Source of the DNA: Tubiluchus corallicola
Lineage: Eukaryota; Priapulida; Priapulimorpha; Priapulimorphida; Tubiluchidae
Direction: 5' to 3'
NCBI GenBank assembly: GCA_030141605.1
Contig: JAQGDQ010000180.1
Coordinates: forward strand, 126,001-190,000
Length of the DNA stretch: 64,000 nt
The translations under genes were made by a program, and so were the position numbers. Shown in pieces: positions 60,415 to 64,000 of the stretch (positions are counted from its first letter, which is position 1; each line of letters begins with the position of its first letter). The notes under the pieces are model-generated. The model was not told the DNA's origin, made no database searches, and worked only from the letters and a program-made list of their open reading frames with translations.

Positions 60415-61406
60415 ACAACGTCACGATTTCTTATTAAGAAACAGAGTTATTTTTGACTACGGGGGAAAATAATTCCGCATAATATCAAAGATGCTAGTGA
60501 GAAGAAGATGACAAGAGATGGAGATGAAGAGAGAGGGTGGCGATCTTGTATAATTAGTTACTCTCGCAGCTGCTAACTTACAGGATGCTGACTGATTGGT
60601 GTCACTGCACTCGTAGAGCTTTTAATCGGAAAAAGATAAGACACATTATGAAACAGTAAAAGAGGGTTTTCCAAGAGGCGGCGGATGTTAAATAGAGCAA
60701 GTTATCCAGCTGTACAAATAACCCGACGTTTGACCTCTTTGTCTGGTAGTACCACATTCACATTTATTACAGACTTGTCTTAGAAAACTTACCAGCTTTG
60801 AACTTTTTGTCGCTTCTTGCTGGTCATTGCTCTTATCTGACACTCGATTGAAAAACTAATCAATTAGTCGACTAACCGACCGACTAAGTGGCGAACCAAC
60901 CCATCAGTGACGCACCAATTTCGCATACATTTAAAACACAACAACGTGGACAATTGCAAATATACAGTTAGATATTTATTTATTAGTGTCAAAAATACAT
61001 ACACTACATACAAAAAACAAGACGTACACACAACTTCAATTTTGAAATATAGTGACGCTGCAGATAAACAAAACAATTACTGATAAAACAAATATTATTA
61101 AATGTTCCTGTTAGTTATTTAAAAGAAAAGTTTAACGATTAGTATTTAAAATAAACAGTCATTCATTAGGCCTCATTTTCAACGATATGGCCATTACATA
61201 GTACATTGTTCACCATGTCTTAAAATGTTTTTTAACAAAATCAATAAATGCCTTAATTATTTCTAAATCATTACTTGCCAATTATACAGCTACAAGATAA
61301 TTATTTCGAACGTTCTTTCACGAACTTTGCAGTTGTGTGTGGAAAGGCACTAGTGAAAAAACAGCGTTCACATGGGTATCACATTTCCTAACTTTGTTGT
61401 AGTTAA

Positions 61407-62066
61407 AGCACAAGAAAACCCTCCACTTACATAAAGCTTAAAAAATTCGTCTCGAAATTTTATACCACTTACATACTACCTTTTCGTATGCATGGCTTGC
61501 ATCAGAGGTAACGCTGCGTCAAACGTGTAAATTTAAACTCCCGCGATGACCCAAAGGCGCAGCCATTTTAATGGTAGGTCGTTTGAAACAAGTTTTCATA
61601 ACATTGAGTAAAGTTTGAAAAAATAATTTGAGCATTCATGGCATACATGTTACTAATTAAGTAAATTTTTAAATTACTGTATCTTGTCAATAAGATTAAA
61701 AATAAGTTTTTGGTTAGTGAGTGGCGCACCCTGGAGGGTGAGTCAGCGACATGTTACTAATTGGCACAAAGATTTTAAATGATTAGTCTAGTTACACAAG
61801 CATTTCCAGCCAGCTAAGTAATATAGATTTGCACGGAAAGTTTTCTGGGTCATAATTTAACATTTCCTTTTCTTCACCTGATTTACGTGGCGTAGTGACG
61901 TCATGTAATGGCGCCGTCGGAACAGTATTGCGGGAGATTTAAAATGAAAACAAACGAAAATTCCTTTCAACACGAATATGATATGTGCATAAAATTGCTG
62001 CAAAGTGGTATATTTTTTTAAGGCGATTTTTCTGAAACCTAGTTCAGGTACCACCTTTCTTGTCCT
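61407..62066 (-). mobile_element. piggyBac-like MITE, family C, inverted full copy
   Basis: 660 bp with TTAA at 61403-61406 and 62067-62070. Ends AGCACAAGAAAACCC and CCTTTCTTGTCCT match 19282-19961 reversed. Confidence 0.75.
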
Positions 62067-62359
62067 TTAAATACAAAGGCGCGTTTCAGTAACTGCCGAG
62101 CGCCACACGTGAAAATGAAAATCAAACTCGAAACTTTCTGCAAAATTCATCTACATAATGTCACCTGCCGGTTATATTAGCATCTGTTTCATAATAAGAT
62201 CGCATTTGCAATGACGCAGATTAATTTAATATTTTTCAATTTTTTTTATTCAAAATCGCATTTATGTTTTTGCTCTAGTAGAACATTCGATAACCTACAT
62301 AACTGCTTCGCGTTAATGAAGCAACTTTCACATTAAAGGAAATGCCAAGTCATCAAGCG

Positions 62360-63435
62360 ATCAAAATGAAGATTAGATTCACAAGAGATGATGACGAAAA
62401 TGAAGATTAGATTCACAAGAGATGGTGGTGGTGAAAATGAAGATTAGATTCACATGAGATGATGATGAAAATGAAGATTAGATTCACATGAGATGATGAT
62501 GAAAATGAAGATTAGATTCACATGAGATGATGATGAAAATGAAGATTAGATTCACAAGAGATGATGATGAAAATGAAGATTAGATTCACAAGAGATGATC
62601 ACGAAAATGAAGATTAGATTCACAAGAGATGGTGGTGAAAATGAAGATTAGATTCACATGAGATGATGATGAAAATGATGATTCGATTCACATGAGATGA
62701 TGACGAAAATGATCATTCGATTCACATGAGATGATGATGAAAATGAAGATTAGATTCACATGAGATGACGATGAAAATGAAGATTAGATTCACATGAGAT
62801 GATGATGAAAATGATGTTTCGATTCACATGAGATGATGACGAAAATGAATATTCGATTCACATGCGATGATGATGAAAATGATGATTCGATTCATATGAG
62901 ATGACGATGAAAATGAAGATTAGATTCATATGAGATGATGATGAAAATGATGATTCGATTCACATGAGATGATGATGAAAATGATGATTAGATGATGATG
63001 AAAATGAAGATTAGATTAGCAGGAGATGATGATGAAAATGAAGATTAGATTCACATGAGATGATGATGAAAATGATGATTCGATTCACATGAGATGATGG
63101 TGAAAATGAAGATTAGATTCACATGAGATGATGATGAAAATGAAGATTAGATTCACAAGAGATGGTGATGAAAATGAAGATTAGATTCACATGAGATGAT
63201 GATGAAAATGGAGATTAGATTCACATGAGATGATGATGAAAATGAAGATTAGATTCACATGAGATGATGATGAAAATGAAGATTAGATTCACAAGAGATG
63301 ATGATGAAAATGAAGATTAGATTCACATGAGATGATGATGAAAATGTAGATTAGATTCACAAGAGATGATGATGAAAATGAAGAGTAGATTCACAAGAGA
63401 TGATGATGAAAATGAAGATTAGATTCACAAGAGAA
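62360..63435. repeat. 34-bp minisatellite, about 32 units
   Basis: Unit GATTAGATTCACATGAGATG followed by ATGATGAAAATGAA, with variants (CACAAGAG, ATTCGATT, GGTGGTG) distributed in blocks. No unique spacers, so it is not a CRISPR-like array. Confidence 0.92.
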
Positions 63436-64000
63436 CGTAAAGAGAAACAGATCAATCAGCCGAGTCACAATAACCTTAGTACTTCTTCTATACTTCTTGT
63501 CATAATACTTCTTCTACTTCTTCTACAAAGTTTCTATTCATCAATGCTGGGTACGTTTGTTGACCTTTCAGCAGCTCCATTTTTTCGATGGCAGTAGCCG
63601 TTCGCCCCGTAAGCTGGCAGAAAAACAAAGTCATGTTCTTCGTTCCAATCTTTTCATGCAACCTAAACCTTAAGCATACAATCTTTATCCGCTAATCCCA
63701 TCCTTGCATCTGCCCAACAACAAGGTCAGAAAGCAGCAGCTGTTCTCAATCATCTTATTTGGACCACGTCGGGCTTCCCGTGTAAAACAAACCAGCAAAA
63801 AACGCTGGCTTCGTGTGGTTCTTGTAGAAGCGGAAAATCCTTTCCAGCGGGCGGCAAAAGCAGTGGCGGGCGCTATCTACGCCGTTAACGTCTAATTACC
63901 TGCCACCAGGAACCACGATAATGGCCTTGAGTTATGATGCACTTATGGCTGCTAAATCACAGCATTTTATATAACCGTTAAACCTTTGAGGATTTGGGTA

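Larger units (their letters stand above)
60415..64000. other. right flank, no recognised gene
   Basis: Holds the piggyBac-like copy at 61407-62066 and the 34-bp minisatellite at 62360-63435. From 60415 to 61400 the sequence is AT-rich without a gene. From 63590 to 63960 the base composition is less AT-rich, and a plus-strand frame of 63 codons (63704-63895) ends at TAA without recognisable motifs. It may be part of an exon cut by the window edge. Confidence 0.4.

Noticed and set aside
62360-63435. CRISPR-like array
   Set aside because: Units are contiguous 34-bp repeats without unique spacers, in an animal genome with no cas genes.

Overview
The window is nuclear DNA from an animal, probably a marine invertebrate; I cannot name the phylum. 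The support is two conserved metazoan genes split by spliceosomal introns with GT/AG borders (an RBM24/RBM38-type RNA-binding protein and the translation factor eIF2D), an AT-rich background, very long introns, and dense microsatellites, minisatellites and small non-autonomous transposons. Nothing suggests a prokaryote, plasmid or organelle. Fewer than 3 kb look protein-coding.

Layout. An RBM24/38-like gene runs leftward. Its first coding exon is at 42285-42115 and its second at 16594-16468, separated by an intron of about 25.5 kb; the C-terminal exons were not found and may lie left of position 1. Divergent from it, an eIF2D gene runs rightward: a 56-base first coding exon at 48319-48374, a 2.8 kb intron, and then all the remaining 620 codons in one exon (51210-53073). 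This gives a 639-residue protein. A third, leftward gene has two confidently spliced 3' exons (58368-58248 and 56978-56774) that encode the C-terminal membrane segments of an unrecognised multi-pass protein. It converges on eIF2D.

Most of the rest is transposon-derived. TTAA-flanked, piggyBac-like inverted-repeat elements fall into three families (2986-3527, 36050-36592, 33078-33395; 23878-24496, 31129-31600, 43515-43975; 8479-8949, 19282-19961, 61407-62066, 56134-56593). Two hAT-like elements keep perfect 8-bp target duplications (4774-5273, 9427-10131). There are Harbinger-like elements with a TTA or TWA target (5551-6622, 3856-4020, 21419 onward), pogo- or mariner-like elements flanked by TA (48731-49524, 31874-32357 and relatives), three degraded non-LTR retrotransposon 3' ends (12402-12720, 30373-30489, 44340-44745), and three inverted-repeat modules with hammerhead-like motifs of the Penelope type (7553-8090, 34757-35178, 58640-59035).

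Tandem repeats are conspicuous: units of 42 bp (5667-6050), 86 bp (16720-17870), 34 bp (21772-22485), another 34 bp (62360-63435) and 41 bp (44481-44640), plus hexa-, penta-, tri- and dinucleotide arrays. The best observations are the eIF2D intron structure, the minisatellite lying against RBM24 exon 2, the two sibling Harbinger-like copies that each amplified a different internal minisatellite, the hammerhead-like modules, and the unrecognised membrane-protein gene.
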